Shown here: in pieces, positions 8,727 to 18,300 of the stretch
How positions within the stretch are numbered: position 1 is the stretch's first letter
How the letters are laid out: each line of letters opens with the position of its first letter
Source of the DNA: Verrucomicrobiia bacterium
GTDB taxonomy: Bacteria > Verrucomicrobiota > Verrucomicrobiia > Limisphaerales > JADLHS01
NCBI GenBank assembly: GCA_026125285.1
Contig: JAHCLO010000044.1
Location: 1-45,698, forward strand
DNA: 45,698 bases
Direction: 5' to 3'
Program-made: the position numbers and the translations under genes
The notes under the pieces: model-generated
Seen by the model: only the letters and a program-made list of their open reading frames with translations
What the model was told of the DNA's origin: nothing
Database searches by the model: none

Positions 8727-9548
8727 GTGAAACCCGTCGCGCGCCATTCCGCTTTCACGCTCATCGAACTCCTCGTGGTGATTTCGATGATCGGAATTCT
8801 GGCGGCCATCACCATGCCCACCCTGTCCAACTGGCGCCGGGCCGATGCAATGACGGCGGCCACGCGGCAGTTGCAGGACGACGTGGAGCGGGCCCGTCAA
8901 CTGGCCATCAGCCATCGCACCACGGTTTACATGGTCTTCTGCCCGTCGAATTTTTGGACCGACGTGGCCTACGCGGCGTTGCCGCAAACCGAGAAGGACA
9001 AAGCGCAGCGTCTGTTGGACAAACAATTGTCCGCGTACACCTTTGTCACTTTGCGGGGCGCGGGCAGCCAGCCCGGTCAGCTATCGCCGCGGTATTTGTC
9101 CGACTGGCGCACTTTGCCGGAAGGCACGATCATTCCGTACAGCAAATTCCGGCCGTACATTTCCGGCCTGGACCTGTTCTTTCATGATCCACCCTGGCCA
9201 GCCGCGCCCACCAACACCTATCGGGTGCGGACTTTTACCTGGACCAACAACATCCCGTTTCCCTCGCCTGAAGCCTACAATCCGGCTTTTCCCAATCAGC
9301 GATTTGTCAGCGTGCCGTACATCGGGTTCAATCACCTCGGCCAGTTGACTTCCGGCGTGGATGAATTCATCCCGCTCGCCAAAGGCCGGGTGGCACCCGC
9401 CCTGGATGCGAACAAAGTGCCATTACAGCAATCGCCCACGGTGGTCGAGAATCCGCCCGGCAACAGCACCAACGCCTTCACGCTCGTCCGCATTGACTGG
9501 CTCACCGGACGGGCCCGCGTGGAGAAACAACAGTTACCGCCCCAATGA
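8727..9548 (+). CDS. GspH-like pseudopilin, probable Verru_Chthon cassette protein D
   Basis: A 273-residue protein with a prepilin N-terminus: basic leader, Ala-Phe cleavage site and AFTLIELLVVISMIGI. A GspH-like helix RQLQDDVERARQLAISHRTT and a Tyr-Met-Val-Phe strand follow, as in minor pseudopilin GspH/FimT. The GTG start at 8727, 14 bases after the preceding stop, gives a 9-residue leader. It is the first of four genes whose order and sizes match the four-gene Verru_Chthon pseudopilin cassette described in Verrucomicrobia. That assignment rests on recall of family architecture. The next gene overlaps its stop by 4 bases (ATGA). Confidence 0.78.
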   Translation: MKPVARHSAFTLIELLVVISMIGILAAITMPTLSNWRRADAMTAATRQLQDDVERARQLAISHRTTVYMVFCPSNFWTDVAYAALPQTEKDKAQRLLDKQLSAYTFVTLRGAGSQPGQLSPRYLSDWRTLPEGTIIPYSKFRPYISGLDLFFHDPPWPAAPTNTYRVRTFTWTNNIPFPSPEAYNPAFPNQRFVSVPYIGFNHLGQLTSGVDEFIPLAKGRVAPALDANKVPLQQSPTVVENPPGNSTNAFTLVRIDWLTGRARVEKQQLPPQ

Positions 9549-10339
9549 GAGTCAAGTCGTCCAGTGCCCCAACCGCGGCCCTCCGGCACCATCAGGCTGG
9601 CGGGAACGCGGCGTTCACGATGATTGAAATCGCCCTGAGCCTGGCGGTCATCGGCTTCGCGCTCGTGGCCATCATCGGCGTGCTGCCGCTTGGACTCGAA
9701 GTCCAAAAGGAGAACCGCGAGGAAACCGTCATCAACCATGATGCGAACTATTTCATGGACGCCATCCGCCACGGCGCGCGCGGATTGGATGAGTTGACGA
9801 ATCATGTGGTGACCATCACCACGGCCAGCCAGGCTTACGACGCCGATACGAATGCCGTGGGTCTGCTGGACGTACTGGAATATGACTATGCAGGTACTAC
9901 GGTGCCCGCGTGGCCGCTCGATTCAGGCTCGAACATCGTGGGCTTGTTGAGCCGGCCCAAGTATCAACCCACCGGCTCGGGGGGGTTCCGCAGTAATTAC
10001 GTGGTCGCCCATGTTCGTTCCCTGAGCGGGCCCGCCACGGAAAAATTCCCGCAAACCGATCCCACGATCAAGGACCTTGGTTTCAGTTACCGCATTATTT
10101 CGGAAATCGTTCCGCTGGCCACATACGACACCAATTCGGCGCACGGCCGGAATCTTCAGGCCAATATGCACGAAGTGCGGCTGCTCTTTCGCTGGCCGCT
10201 GTTGCCCGGTAACAAGACCGGTAATGGCCGCCAGGTTTACCGCTCGCTGGTTGGTGGCATTCACACCAATTACCCTTCCGGCAGCCCGCTTTGGTTCTTC
10301 CAACCCGCCATTTTCACCACCGTGAACGCCGCGCCGTGA
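9545..10339 (+). CDS. GspI/PilV-like pseudopilin, probable Verru_Chthon cassette protein B
   Basis: A 264-residue protein with a 23-residue leader, cleavage between Ala and Phe in NAAFTMIEIALSLAVIGFAL, and Glu at mature position 5. The long small-residue helix followed by GVLPLGLEVQKENREET resembles PilV/GspI-type minor pseudopilins. The rest is a variable C-terminal domain. Its ATG overlaps the previous stop (ATGA, 9545-9548) and its own TGA overlaps a GTG for the next gene, so the cassette looks translationally coupled. It would help prime or cap the pseudopilus. Confidence 0.75.
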   Translation: MRVKSSSAPTAALRHHQAGGNAAFTMIEIALSLAVIGFALVAIIGVLPLGLEVQKENREETVINHDANYFMDAIRHGARGLDELTNHVVTITTASQAYDADTNAVGLLDVLEYDYAGTTVPAWPLDSGSNIVGLLSRPKYQPTGSGGFRSNYVVAHVRSLSGPATEKFPQTDPTIKDLGFSYRIISEIVPLATYDTNSAHGRNLQANMHEVRLLFRWPLLPGNKTGNGRQVYRSLVGGIHTNYPSGSPLWFFQPAIFTTVNAAP

Positions 10340-11400
10340 ACACTGCTTTCTCAAACCAACTATGTCAGCGCGTGCCGGGTGATTCTCGCTCCCGCGGCAT
10401 GTTGAATGGCGGCTCACAGGCTCGCCGGATGGCCGTCGGCCTGACGCGGTCGGCGTGCCCAAAGCCGGTCGCAGAACGGCGCTCCGCTCTGTCGCCCGTC
10501 CGCGCGAACCCAGAAACGTCCACGAGCGCGGTTGCGACTCACGTTTGCCGTTGCCAGCGGCAGGGATTTTCACTCATCGAAATCCTCGTGGTCGTGGCGC
10601 TGCTCTCGATCATCATCTTGGGTTTGCTGATGATGTTCAACCAGACCCAAAAAGCGTTCCGCACCGGGCTGGCGCAGGTGGACGTGCTGGAGTCCGGTCG
10701 CGCTGCCACCGAGATGCTGGCGCGCGAACTGGCGCAGATGACCCCGGCCCATGCTCCCCGCAGCAACCGCGTGAACTACGGCGTCAACTTTTACGCGGGG
10801 GTGCCGAACATGGCGGGTTACGTGCCGTTGCGCCAACCCCTGCCCGGCAGCGCAACGCCGGCGGTGGAGCGGTTGAACTTGCTCCAGGAACTCTTCTTCC
10901 TCTCGCGGTACAACCGGACCTGGGCGGGGATCGGTTACTTGGTGACACCGCGGGACGACGGGGTTGCCGCTCTCTACCGTTATTACGGTACAAACTCAGG
11001 CACAAACTCCCAGGACCCGGGGTTGCTATACAACACCTTTTTGAGCACGCCGCTGACCAATATGAGCCGCATCGTTGACGGGGTTGTGCATTTCAAGATT
11101 CGTGCCTTCGACACCAACGGCGTGTGGATCAACTCGGATCATCCGCGCCCCGCAGTGACGAACATTCTGGCTCAACCGTTCGCCTTCGGCGAGGCCCGCG
11201 ACCTGCGCTTCTATTCCAATGCCGTACCGGCGTTCGTGGAATTTGAACTGGGCGTGCTGGAGAATCGCGTCCTCGAACGGGCCCGGTCCATCCCGGTCGC
11301 CGCGCGCCGGGCCTATCTGGAGAAACAGGCCAGCCGGGTGCATCTGTTCCGGATGCGCGTGCCCATCCGCAATGTTGACCCCACCGCGTATCAACCATGA
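10336..11400 (+). CDS. GspJ/PilW-like pseudopilin, probable Verru_Chthon cassette protein C
   Basis: A 354-residue protein with the prepilin motif QGFSLIEILVVVALLSIIIL, Gly before Phe and Glu at mature position 5. A helix with QTQKAFRTGLAQVDVLESGR follows, as in GspJ/PilW minor pseudopilins. The GTG at 10336 overlaps the preceding stop in the same manner as the rest of the cassette and is preferred over an upstream ATG at 10291. With this start the leader is about 76 residues, far longer than usual, and is encoded by GC-rich repeat-like DNA (about 10399-10540). A later start such as ATG 10399 is possible. It overlaps the next gene by 4 bases. Confidence 0.75.
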   Translation: MNTAFSNQLCQRVPGDSRSRGMLNGGSQARRMAVGLTRSACPKPVAERRSALSPVRANPETSTSAVATHVCRCQRQGFSLIEILVVVALLSIIILGLLMMFNQTQKAFRTGLAQVDVLESGRAATEMLARELAQMTPAHAPRSNRVNYGVNFYAGVPNMAGYVPLRQPLPGSATPAVERLNLLQELFFLSRYNRTWAGIGYLVTPRDDGVAALYRYYGTNSGTNSQDPGLLYNTFLSTPLTNMSRIVDGVVHFKIRAFDTNGVWINSDHPRPAVTNILAQPFAFGEARDLRFYSNAVPAFVEFELGVLENRVLERARSIPVAARRAYLEKQASRVHLFRMRVPIRNVDPTAYQP

Positions 11401-14400
11401 GAGTCAACCGTCATAGTCGGAAAGCATCCCGCCGCCAGGAGCGGTTCGCGCTGCCGTCGGTGAGTGGTTCGCCGTCGGCGGTTCGATCCGTGACGTTCCC
11501 CTCGCAGCGCGGCATGGCCCTCATCATCACCTTGATTCTGTTGTCGGTGATCACGTTTCTGGCGGTCACGTTCCTCGCGTTGAGCCGGCGGGAGAAGGGT
11601 GCCGTGACCGTGATGACCGAACAGACCATCGCCAAGTTCGCCGCGGACGCGGCGCTGGACCGCGTCAAGGCGGAGTTTATCGCCGGTTTGTCGGCCCACA
11701 GCAATGCCTACGCGTTTGGCATGATGGTTTCCACCAACTACATCAATCCGCTGGGCTTCGACCGGACGCTGGGGGCGAATCCCACGAACGTCAGCTTTCA
11801 GTATCCCAACGGCAGTCCCCTGACCGGCAGCGATGCACTGCAAAACATTGCCAATTTGCTGTTCAACCCGCGCGTGCCGGTGATCGTCACCAACCGCTAC
11901 TTTGCCAACTCCAACGAATTCCGATTCTACTACGATCTGAATCGCAATCGGGTTTACGACACCAACGGCTGGCAGCCGGTCATCAATCCCAACGGCGGCT
12001 TCTACGATCTGGCCGGCAACTGGATCGCTGCGCTCCAGCCCGGCAACACGTTGAGCAACTACTTCAAGGGCGACCCCGAATGGATTGGTATCCTGGAGCG
12101 GCCGGAACTGCCTCATTCCTCCAGCAACCGGTTCATCGCGCGCTACGCCTACTTGGTCGTTCCGTCCGGTCGCACGCTGGATGTGAATTACATTCACAAT
12201 CAGGCCAAACTGCCCAGCCGCTCGACGGCGGAAGGCTTCCTGCGCAACCAGGGGGTGGGGTCGTGGGAGATCAATCTCGCGGGCTTCCTGGCGGATTTGA
12301 ACACGAACTTCTGGTACTCGGACATCAACTACACCACGCCCTATCAGTATCTCACGAATGTGAACCTGGAGAGTGGCGGCGCGGCATTTGCCGATGCGTT
12401 CTCGCTCCTCCGTTATCGCTACGCAAATGACGCGCGCACCCTCAGTTCCGTCAGTGATTTGTTTGGCGTGCCCGGGGTGACCGCGTTTGGCCGGGACTTT
12501 GTGGATGGTTACACCCGCGGCCCGCTGATGATCACCAACTGGGGATGGAACGTTTCCGTGGACACCGACACCGCCATGGTCACGCGCCCGTGGGCCGGTG
12601 CGGATAATCCGTTTCACTATTTTACCACCCAGGATTTGTTCGACCGCACCAAGACCGCCGTTGGCCGGAATGACATCACTTTCACCGACCGCATCGAGCG
12701 GGCCGGCACCAACGTATCCACCTACGACCGCACCACCTATTACCGGCTGCTGGAACAGTTGGGCACGGCTTCCGCCCCGGATGCCGGTCCCAAGACGCAC
12801 CTCAATTACATCAACGTCGGCGGCTTCGCGGCGACCAACTTTATTCCCTGGACCACCACCGATCCCCAAGTGGCTGCGGCCTTGGGACGGCCTGTCTCAG
12901 AGGTTTTCTTCACCAACGCGGTGGACAATTTGTTGCGCGCGGCGGGCTACGGCTTCGGGGTGCGCGACATTCCCGTGTTTTGGCGCACCAACAGCGGTTT
13001 GGTGTATCAACCCAGCGTTCATCGGTTGCTGCAACTGGCGGCCAACATTTACGACAGCATGACCAATCGAATGGTCGGTACCGCTTCGAACCTGCCCACC
13101 GTGTTCCGGCCCATTTTCCAGAATCGCAATGGTGACATCTACATTACCAACTTTGTGGAAGTCACCGATTGGCGGTCGCTCTCCGGCACGTTGCGCAGTC
13201 TCGTGGATACCAACGTGGCCAATGCCGTCCAGCCGAACGATCTCATCTTCGGAGTGCCTTTGGTGATTGGCGCGAAAAAGGGGCTGCCCAACTTCAACGA
13301 GTTCGCCATGCAGAGCACGTTCCAGATCACGCGCAAACTGGAGATTGAACGCTCGAGTCCTGCGGCACCGCGCTCCACCTATCGCACCAACATGGTGTAT
13401 GTGATGGGCATCTCCAATGTCATTGGCGTCGAGGCTTGGAATTCCTATCGCAGCAATTACACCCGGCCGGTGGATATTTACATGACCAACTACCTGACCA
13501 TGAGCCTGACCAATGAATCGGGTCTCATCCGGTCGTTCAGCCCGATCATGGGCCGGGTGCTCTCCGTGCCGAACGCCACCAACCCCGTTTGGCCGGCTTA
13601 TCAGCCCCTGTACGAAAGTCCTTCATTTGTGGTCCCGTTGCAGACGAATTACCCGTTCCTGCCGGAATCGGCTTTTGTCCCGGGCGTGGGTTTCACCACG
13701 AACTGGGCGGTAGCGTGGGACAGATCGCAGACGTTTCCCACTCCGCAATGGGGACTGGCGATCACCAACCGGCTGCAGTTCATGATGGTGGATCACGACA
13801 CGGGCCGGTTGATTGACTACGTGCAGCTGGAGGGGCTGGACGCGTTGCGCAATCTGAGCGAGGAAATCCGCGACCCGGATGATGCCATCGGCTTCGCGGG
13901 ACTGTGGAGCACCAATCGGCCCCGCGGCAATGTACCGCAGGGCTTCATCAACCAGATAGACATTTCGCTGGGTAATCAGGGCGGCACCACGGCGGATTGG
14001 ACCGGCTATGGCCTGGGGCAGCCAACGGGTAACAGCAAGGAATACGAGATTGACAAGTTTCGGGTCTTCATGGGGCTTAGCCCTTTGCGGCAATGGCCAT
14101 CGCCCATCTTGAACAGCGGTCTCGGCACCAAGGCTCAGGTTCCCTTCACGCCCACCAAACGGATTTCGCAGTACCTGACTTGGCAGGCCAACGATCCGCT
14201 CGTGCATTACACCGGTGGCGATTTACGCTATCTGGAGCGGGGTGATGGCCTCCAGCCGGAATCGCTCAAGAGTCAGGACCCTCCGATCCCCAACATTGGC
14301 CGTGTCAACGACCGTTACCGCCCGTGGGGCGGCAATCCTCATCAGGCCACGGATGCGAACAAATTCAATCTCGCGCTCAAGGACCCGCTGGTGCGCAGTT

Positions 14401-15245
14401 CGGATGACTGGCAGTTTGCGACGAACCAATTCCCGAACATCGGCTGGCTGGGCCGCGTTCACCGCGGCACTCCCTGGCAGACGGTTTATCTGAAGGCTTC
14501 GGCAGTGGAAACCAACACCTGGCAAAACTGGACCGGCAATCCCAATCCGGTGGATGCCCTGTTCACGCAGCCCACGAATGATTGGCGGCTGTTCGATGTG
14601 TTCACCACGGCGTTCAACGACAACGCCACGCGCGGCCAGCAGTCCGTCAACCAATCCGGCCTCGCGTCCTGGTCCGCCGTCTTCAGCGGCGTGGTGGCCC
14701 TCACCAACGCCTCCACGGATGCGGAACTCAATCGCTTCACGCCGCTGCTGCGGTTCAATCCCTGGATCATTGATCCCGTCGGCACGGCCGGCACGAATTC
14801 GCCGTTGTGGCAGTTGGTGGACGGCCCCTACGGCATCAACGCCGCGCGGACCAATTTCCCGGGCGGCACCTTCCGGCACGTGGGCGAGGTGCTCTCGGCG
14901 GCAGCGCTGACCGAGCGTTCGCCGTTCCTCAATCAAGCCTCTGCCCTGCAGGCGCAGAAGGGACTGAACGATGCGGTTTACGAGTGGCTGCCACAACAGG
15001 TGATGGGCCTGTTGCGCGTGGGAGAGCCGCGTTTCGTCGTGTATTCCTACGGCCAGACGTTGCGGCCCCTGGCCCGGGCGATCATCAGTTCCGGGCCCTA
15101 CGCCGGGATTTGCACCAATTACCAGGTAACGGCAGAAACGGCCATACGCGCCGTGATGCGCGTGGAGGGCAGCCCGGACCCGACCCAGGCGAACTATCCG
15201 CCGCGCGTGGTGACCGAGAATTTTAACCTGTTGCCGCCGGACTGA
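11397..15245 (+). CDS. Giant GspK/PilX-like pseudopilin, probable Verru_Chthon cassette protein A
   Basis: A 1282-residue protein starting with a 39-residue basic leader and a prepilin-like stretch, RGMALIITLILLSVITFLAV. Mature position 5 is Ile instead of Glu, the substitution typical of the tip pseudopilin GspK. The next segment, LSRREKGAVTVMTEQTIAKF, resembles PilX/GspK helices. The remaining ~1200 residues are rich in Asn, Thr, Tyr and Trp, have no family I can name, and are presumably extracytoplasmic. Classical GspK is about 330 residues, so this is nearly four times longer, as known for cassette protein A. It starts on the ATGA overlap with the preceding gene and ends the cassette. It may form a large tip that recognises cargo; that is inference. 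Confidence 0.75.
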   Translation: MRVNRHSRKASRRQERFALPSVSGSPSAVRSVTFPSQRGMALIITLILLSVITFLAVTFLALSRREKGAVTVMTEQTIAKFAADAALDRVKAEFIAGLSAHSNAYAFGMMVSTNYINPLGFDRTLGANPTNVSFQYPNGSPLTGSDALQNIANLLFNPRVPVIVTNRYFANSNEFRFYYDLNRNRVYDTNGWQPVINPNGGFYDLAGNWIAALQPGNTLSNYFKGDPEWIGILERPELPHSSSNRFIARYAYLVVPSGRTLDVNYIHNQAKLPSRSTAEGFLRNQGVGSWEINLAGFLADLNTNFWYSDINYTTPYQYLTNVNLESGGAAFADAFSLLRYRYANDARTLSSVSDLFGVPGVTAFGRDFVDGYTRGPLMITNWGWNVSVDTDTAMVTRPWAGADNPFHYFTTQDLFDRTKTAVGRNDITFTDRIERAGTNVSTYDRTTYYRLLEQLGTASAPDAGPKTHLNYINVGGFAATNFIPWTTTDPQVAAALGRPVSEVFFTNAVDNLLRAAGYGFGVRDIPVFWRTNSGLVYQPSVHRLLQLAANIYDSMTNRMVGTASNLPTVFRPIFQNRNGDIYITNFVEVTDWRSLSGTLRSLVDTNVANAVQPNDLIFGVPLVIGAKKGLPNFNEFAMQSTFQITRKLEIERSSPAAPRSTYRTNMVYVMGISNVIGVEAWNSYRSNYTRPVDIYMTNYLTMSLTNESGLIRSFSPIMGRVLSVPNATNPVWPAYQPLYESPSFVVPLQTNYPFLPESAFVPGVGFTTNWAVAWDRSQTFPTPQWGLAITNRLQFMMVDHDTGRLIDYVQLEGLDALRNLSEEIRDPDDAIGFAGLWSTNRPRGNVPQGFINQIDISLGNQGGTTADWTGYGLGQPTGNSKEYEIDKFRVFMGLSPLRQWPSPILNSGLGTKAQVPFTPTKRISQYLTWQANDPLVHYTGGDLRYLERGDGLQPESLKSQDPPIPNIGRVNDRYRPWGGNPHQATDANKFNLALKDPLVRSSDDWQFATNQFPNIGWLGRVHRGTPWQTVYLKASAVETNTWQNWTGNPNPVDALFTQPTNDWRLFDVFTTAFNDNATRGQQSVNQSGLASWSAVFSGVVALTNASTDAELNRFTPLLRFNPWIIDPVGTAGTNSPLWQLVDGPYGINAARTNFPGGTFRHVGEVLSAAALTERSPFLNQASALQAQKGLNDAVYEWLPQQVMGLLRVGEPRFVVYSYGQTLRPLARAIISSGPYAGICTNYQVTAETAIRAVMRVEGSPDPTQANYPPRVVTENFNLLPPD

Positions 15246-15362
15246 GATTAAGGCCACAGGCCTGGTGGATGCGGACACCTCGTAGGGCGGAGTCGTGGGG
15301 TGGGCTTTAACGGGAGATGAAATTGTCCGGTGGTTATGTAATGGATTGACCTGAGTTTTATT

Positions 15363-18300
15363 ATGCGTCAACGACCTTTAGCGTGGTTTGTGTTGAGCCT
15401 GCTGTGTCTCACGGGAGCGTGGTACACCTGGCAGTGGGCGGAACAACGCAAAGCCAGTTCCCGACCGGCGCCGCCGGAGATTAGACCCACGGTGGTCACC
15501 AACGCGGGCGCTTCCCCGGCGCGGCCGGCTCTGGCTGCGGTTCGGCCCGCGTCCACCGCGCCGCTGTTCATGTTGACGGAGCGCCTGCCCGAAACGACGG
15601 CGGCGGCCACCGCCGAGACTCCCAAACGGGATCCGTTGGCTCATCGGCTGGCCAACACCACCCGGTCCGTCGGCGAGTTGGTGCGCGAGGACCGCGCGAT
15701 TCTGCTGGAGAACGCCTTGATTGATACGCGTCAGTCCTTGAATTTCGTTATCCCGGAACATCTGCGGTCAACGGACGATCCTGGCAGTTACGTGGTGCAG
15801 GCGCGCGGACCGGTGGATGAAAACTTCCGTGCGACGTTACGCGCGGCCGGGGCGGCGATTGTTTCCTACATTCCAAACCATGCATATCTCGTGCGGGTTA
15901 CGGCAGCGGGAGCGGACACTTTGCGGGCGAATCCGCAAACGGCGGCAGTGCTCGCGTATGAGCCGTACTACAAGCTGCGGGGAACTTTGCTGCAAATGGC
16001 GGTCCAACAGACGGAACTTCCGGCGGACAGTTTGTTGGATGTGCTCGTCTTTTCGGATGCGCGGACGGAAACACTGGCGTCGTTCGCGCAGCAGGGCGTG
16101 GAGGTCATGGCTGAGGAACGTTCGCCCTTTGGCCCGGTCTTCACGGTGCGACCGGCGAGGACCGGGTGGCATGAACTCGCGCGATGGCCGGGCGTGGAAG
16201 TCGTGGAACTGGCGCAGGCGCGCGTGCGGGCGAATGATTTGAGCCGGGTGCGTTTGGGCGTTTCGGAGGACACTCTGGTGGCAACGAATCACTTGGAGTT
16301 GACCGGCAGCAACGTGCTGGTGAACGTGAATGACACGGGTGTGGACGCGGCGCACCCGGATTTGGCGGGGCGGGTGTTCGGAGATTCGCCGGCCAGTTTG
16401 CGGGACTTCAACGGCCACGGCACGCACGTGGCGGGGATCATTGCGGGCAGCGGATTGTCGAGCACCAATCCGGTGAACGTCGGCGCCGAAGCCAGCGGCT
16501 CGGTCACCAACGCGGATTTCCGCGGCAAAGCGCCAGGAGCGCGGATTTTTTCCATGGCGGCGGGCCTGACCACTGGTCCGTCGGGATCGGATGCCTATTT
16601 GCAGGAGTCCGCGGCGCGCACCAATGCGTTGATCTCGAACAACAGTTGGCATTTCGGAAATGACAACACCTACGGCATCCGGGCGGCCAGTTACGATGCG
16701 GCGGTGCGCGATGCCTTGCCGGCCATCACCGGGTCGCAACCCGTGCTCTTCGTGTTTCCCGCCGGCAATGCGGGCGCCGGCAATGACCTTGGCCTGGGGG
16801 GCGATTCGGAGTCCGTGCGTTCGCCCGGCACGGCGAAGAATGTGATCACCGTGGGGGCCATCGAACAAGCGCGCGACATCACCAATGAAGTCGTGCGCGC
16901 TTCCAGCACAAACCGGCCGTGGGCGGGAATGACCAGTTCGGACAACCAGGTCGCGGCGTTTTCCGGCCGCGGCAATACGGGCATCGGTAGGGAGGGGGAT
17001 TTTGGCCGGTTCAAACCCGATCTGGTGGCACCAGGCACGTTTGTCATTTCGACGCGTTCCACCGAGTGGGACGAGGCGGCGTATTACAATCCGACCAATC
17101 ATCATCTGAACACGATTCCCGATCAGGTGGTGCTAACCAACGCGTTGAGTGCCTACAGCCTCTTTGTCCCGCAAAACGCGGTGGCGGTGTACATCAATGT
17201 CTTCCCCAACGCGGATTCGCCCAGTCCGTTCCCGGACCTGCCCATTTTCGTCAAGTGGGGCGACATTGCCCAAACCAACGATTTTGATTTCGTGGTGACC
17301 AACGCAGTGGCGATGCCGCCGGACCACGGGCCGGCACTGGGGCCCAACGACGTGGGAACGTACTGGTTCTACAGCGTGGGCAACAGCACGACCCAGAATG
17401 TGAGTTTCAACATCCTCACTGACATCGTCACGACCAATGACCTAGGTAATCAGTTGGAGGTTTTGAGTAATTTGAACAATACGCTGGGGCCGTACCGTTA
17501 CGAATCGGGCACGAGCATGGCGGCGGCGGACGTGGCGGGCACGCTGGCCTTGATGCAGGAGTTCTTTGAACAGCGGTTGGGCGTGACCAACAGCCCGGCG
17601 TTCTACAAGGCGCTGTTGATCAATGGCGCTCGTTCGGTGGATACGCTGTACGATTTTGCCGTGCGCCGCAGTGTCAATTTCCAAGGTTGGGGTCTGCCGA
17701 GTCTCGCCAACAGCCTGCCGGTGGCCCAGAGCAACGTGCTGAACGGCGTCACGCGCACCGGTCCCGGTTCGGTGATCCTCTTCGATCAAAGTCCCACCAA
17801 CGCCCTGGCCACGGGGCAGAGCCGGACCTGGCGTTTCAGCGTGACCGAAGAGGGCCGCAACCTGCCCTTGCGCGTGACGCTGGTCTGGACCGATCCGCCG
17901 GGCAACCCGGTCGCCGGCGTGAAACTGGTGAACAATCTCGATCTGGTGGTCACGAACCTCGATACCGGCGACGTTTACCTGGGCAACGACATTGCGCAGG
18001 GCAGCAACTTCACCTTCCCGTGGAACACCAACGCACCCGCCGAACTGGACGTGGTGAACAACGTGGAAAATGTTTTCGTGATCCCACAACTGGGCAGCAA
18101 CTATGCGGTGACGGTGGTGGGGCGGCACGTCAACGTCAACGCCGTGACGGCGCACCCGGACGACGTGGCGCAGGATTTTGCCTTGGTGATCAGCGTCGGC
18201 GACGGTGAAGTGCCTGACGCGATGCAGTTGGTCGAAACGCAGCCGCTGGTGCGGAGGATACAGCCCACGGTGACGTATGTGACCAATACATTCAACAGCC

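Noticed and set aside
11391..12869. 492-residue open frame on the - strand opposite the GspK-like gene
   Set aside because: Arg/Gly/Val-rich translation without motifs; a shadow of codon bias in the well-supported + strand gene.
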